Assembly (NCBI GenBank): GCA_951812305.1
Contig: CATOSB010000001.1
Location: forward strand, 496,001-560,000
From: an uncultured Paracoccaceae bacterium
Lineage (GTDB): Bacteria > Pseudomonadota > Alphaproteobacteria > Rhodobacterales > Rhodobacteraceae
Direction of reading: 5' to 3'
DNA length: 64,000 nucleotides
Numbering within the stretch: the first letter of the stretch is position 1; every line of letters starts with the position of its first letter. The notes below the pieces were generated by a model. That model worked only from the letters and a program-made list of their open reading frames with translations. It ran no database searches and was not told where the DNA came from. Positions 63,316 to 64,000 of the stretch are shown here, in pieces. Made by a program: the position numbers and the translations under genes.

Positions 63316-63750
63316 TCAATCCGGCGCGACGACTCCCTTGGACAGAATGATATTGCCGTAAAGCCGTGTCTCTGCCGTTTGCACAACGCAATAGGCCTGT
63401 TGCGCCTCTTTATAAAATGCATGTCGTTCAACGCCGCGAATCCGTGCCGGTTTGTCCGCCGTTTCGTCAATGATCTTCTGAAATTCTGCAACGATCTCGG
63501 GCACAGAATCCGGTTCGCCCACCACCTGCATCGTCCGGGCTGGCGCATCGACATACGAATCAAGCGGCATCAGCGTCAGAATCGCCTTTAGCGCCGCTGT
63601 TGCGTCGATCCCGGCAAGGCGTTCGATTCGCGCGCCGCAGGACTCTGCCGGGAAATTTGCATCGGCGATGACGATTTCGTCGCCATGCCCCATCGCCCTG
63701 AGATGACGCAACAAATCAGGTGTCAGGGCATTTGGAAGTCCGATCAGCAT
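63316..63750 (-). CDS. RbsD/FucU-family sugar mutarotase
   Basis: A 144-residue protein of the RbsD/FucU fold, which interconverts sugar anomers. Recognised by NALTPDLLRHLRAMGHGDEIVIADANFPAES (catalytic His followed by GDEIVIADANFP) and RHAFYKEAQQAYCVVQTAETRLYGNIILSKGVV at the end, where the Tyr and the strand of the FucU signature lie. ATG 63750 follows GGAGAAAATC. It is the first gene of the dhaK-dhaL operon and diverges from the LacI gene. Confidence 0.9.
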   Translation of the reverse strand: MLIGLPNALTPDLLRHLRAMGHGDEIVIADANFPAESCGARIERLAGIDATAALKAILTLMPLDSYVDAPARTMQVVGEPDSVPEIVAEFQKIIDETADKPARIRGVERHAFYKEAQQAYCVVQTAETRLYGNIILSKGVVAPD

Positions 63751-63792
63751 GATTTTCTCCTTCTGGCCGTTGCGGCATGACCACAAGCAAAA

Positions 63793-63810
63793 ATGATTGA
63801 CGTACATCAT
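63793..63810. promoter_or_regulatory. Candidate LacI-family operator
   Basis: ATGAT and ATCAT half-sites (63793-63797 and 63806-63810) around TGACGTAC, located between the divergent mutarotase and LacI genes. The half-site symmetry and 18-bp length fit a LacI-type operator; single-site inference. Confidence 0.35.
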
Positions 63811-63845
63811 AATATACCTCAATCTTTTCAACAATGGGAGGATGA

Positions 63846-64000
63846 ATGACCCGCATCACTGCGCAGGACGTGGCCGTGGCGGCAGGCGTAAGCCTTGCCA
63901 CAGTTGATCGCGTACTGAACAATCGCAAAGGCGTTCGCGAAACGACGATTCAGCGCGTGACCGATGCGATGGATCGTCTGAATTTTGTCCGCGACCAAAC
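63846..64000 (+). CDS. LacI-family transcriptional regulator (3-prime cut by window edge)
   Basis: The first 51 codons are visible: TAQDVAVAAGVSLATVDRVLNNRKGVRETTIQRV is a LacI helix-turn-helix with the hinge following. VSLATVDRVLN places it with regulators of the RbsR/sugar type that have Asp instead of Ser in the second helix. GGGAGGATGA precedes ATG 63846. It is divergent from the mutarotase-kinase operon and most likely controls it. Confidence 0.9.
   Translation, partial: MTRITAQDVAVAAGVSLATVDRVLNNRKGVRETTIQRVTDAMDRLNFVRDQ

Noticed and set aside
1..64000. CRISPR arrays, prophage modules or defence systems
   Set aside because: No spaced short repeats were seen, no phage structural or integrase genes occur, and the IS66 TnpB here is not the RNA-guided nuclease of the same name.

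Overview
This window reads as a chromosome segment from a marine alphaproteobacterium, most likely Rhodobacteraceae (Roseobacter-type). The inference rests on gene content and gene style only: an Aap-type amino-acid transporter, an MttB-type methyltransferase, a DUF1479 dioxygenase, GTG/TTG starts and moderately high GC. No rRNA or species-diagnostic marker is present. The most striking property is insertion-sequence load. I count twelve elements from seven family types, roughly 17 kb or about a quarter of the window: two near-identical single-gene IS66-type copies, three IS630 copies, three different IS110 elements, one three-gene IS66, one IS3-like, one IS4 and one IS256. Nearly all could be delimited to the base from inverted ends and target duplications.

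Region by region. 1-7222 is ordinary core DNA: the end of a receiver-domain protein, a VOC protein, recQ, a YggT protein, a UMF1-type MFS carrier, mepA, a phytase-like esterase and a queuosine-precursor transporter. 7234-8832 is an IS66-type element that landed in a TTGACA-like promoter box ahead of a tiny leader-type transcription unit; an 18-codon reading frame there has a Shine-Dalgarno site matching the whole 16S 3-prime tail. 9104-14248 carries arfB, two MFS carriers, a DUF3137 protein and a glycine-amidinotransferase-like enzyme. After IS630 copy A comes a sugar ABC transporter operon (binding protein, two permeases, ATPase) with a DUF1479 dioxygenase as its last gene, then pncB and tRNA-Thr(CGT).

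22900-27228 is an accessory pocket beside the tRNA: a small Cys-His-Asp protein and three IS110 transposases. 27658-35196 holds a TetR/metallo-hydrolase pair, a luciferase-domain secreted protein, and the LolD/YbbA-type ATPase, FtsX-type permease and TesA-type esterase cluster, whose ATPase is split by IS630 copy B. 35231-51526 is a decaying zone: a peptide-binding protein split by IS66, a regulator abutting an IS3-like element, a sulfatase remnant split by IS4, IS630 copy C in the stop codon of a 2-hydroxyacid dehydrogenase, an MttB-family gene, a LysR gene beheaded by IS256, an orphan gene end split by the second IS66-type copy, and a shortened molybdopterin oxidoreductase.

53602-59250 is intact again: Aap-type binding protein and two permeases (no ATPase in view), an IclR regulator and a DAO-type oxidase, plausibly an uptake-plus-oxidation module for an amino compound. 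59544-64000 is a carbohydrate module: a fused DhaK-DhaL kinase, separate DhaL and DhaK, an RbsD/FucU-type mutarotase, and a divergent LacI regulator cut by the window end.

I see no CRISPR array, phage module or clear defence system. The most notable observations are the IS630 target pattern (TAA on both sides of all three copies, two of them at stop codons), the full anti-SD leader at 8884, and two IS junctions without target duplications that look like deletion scars.
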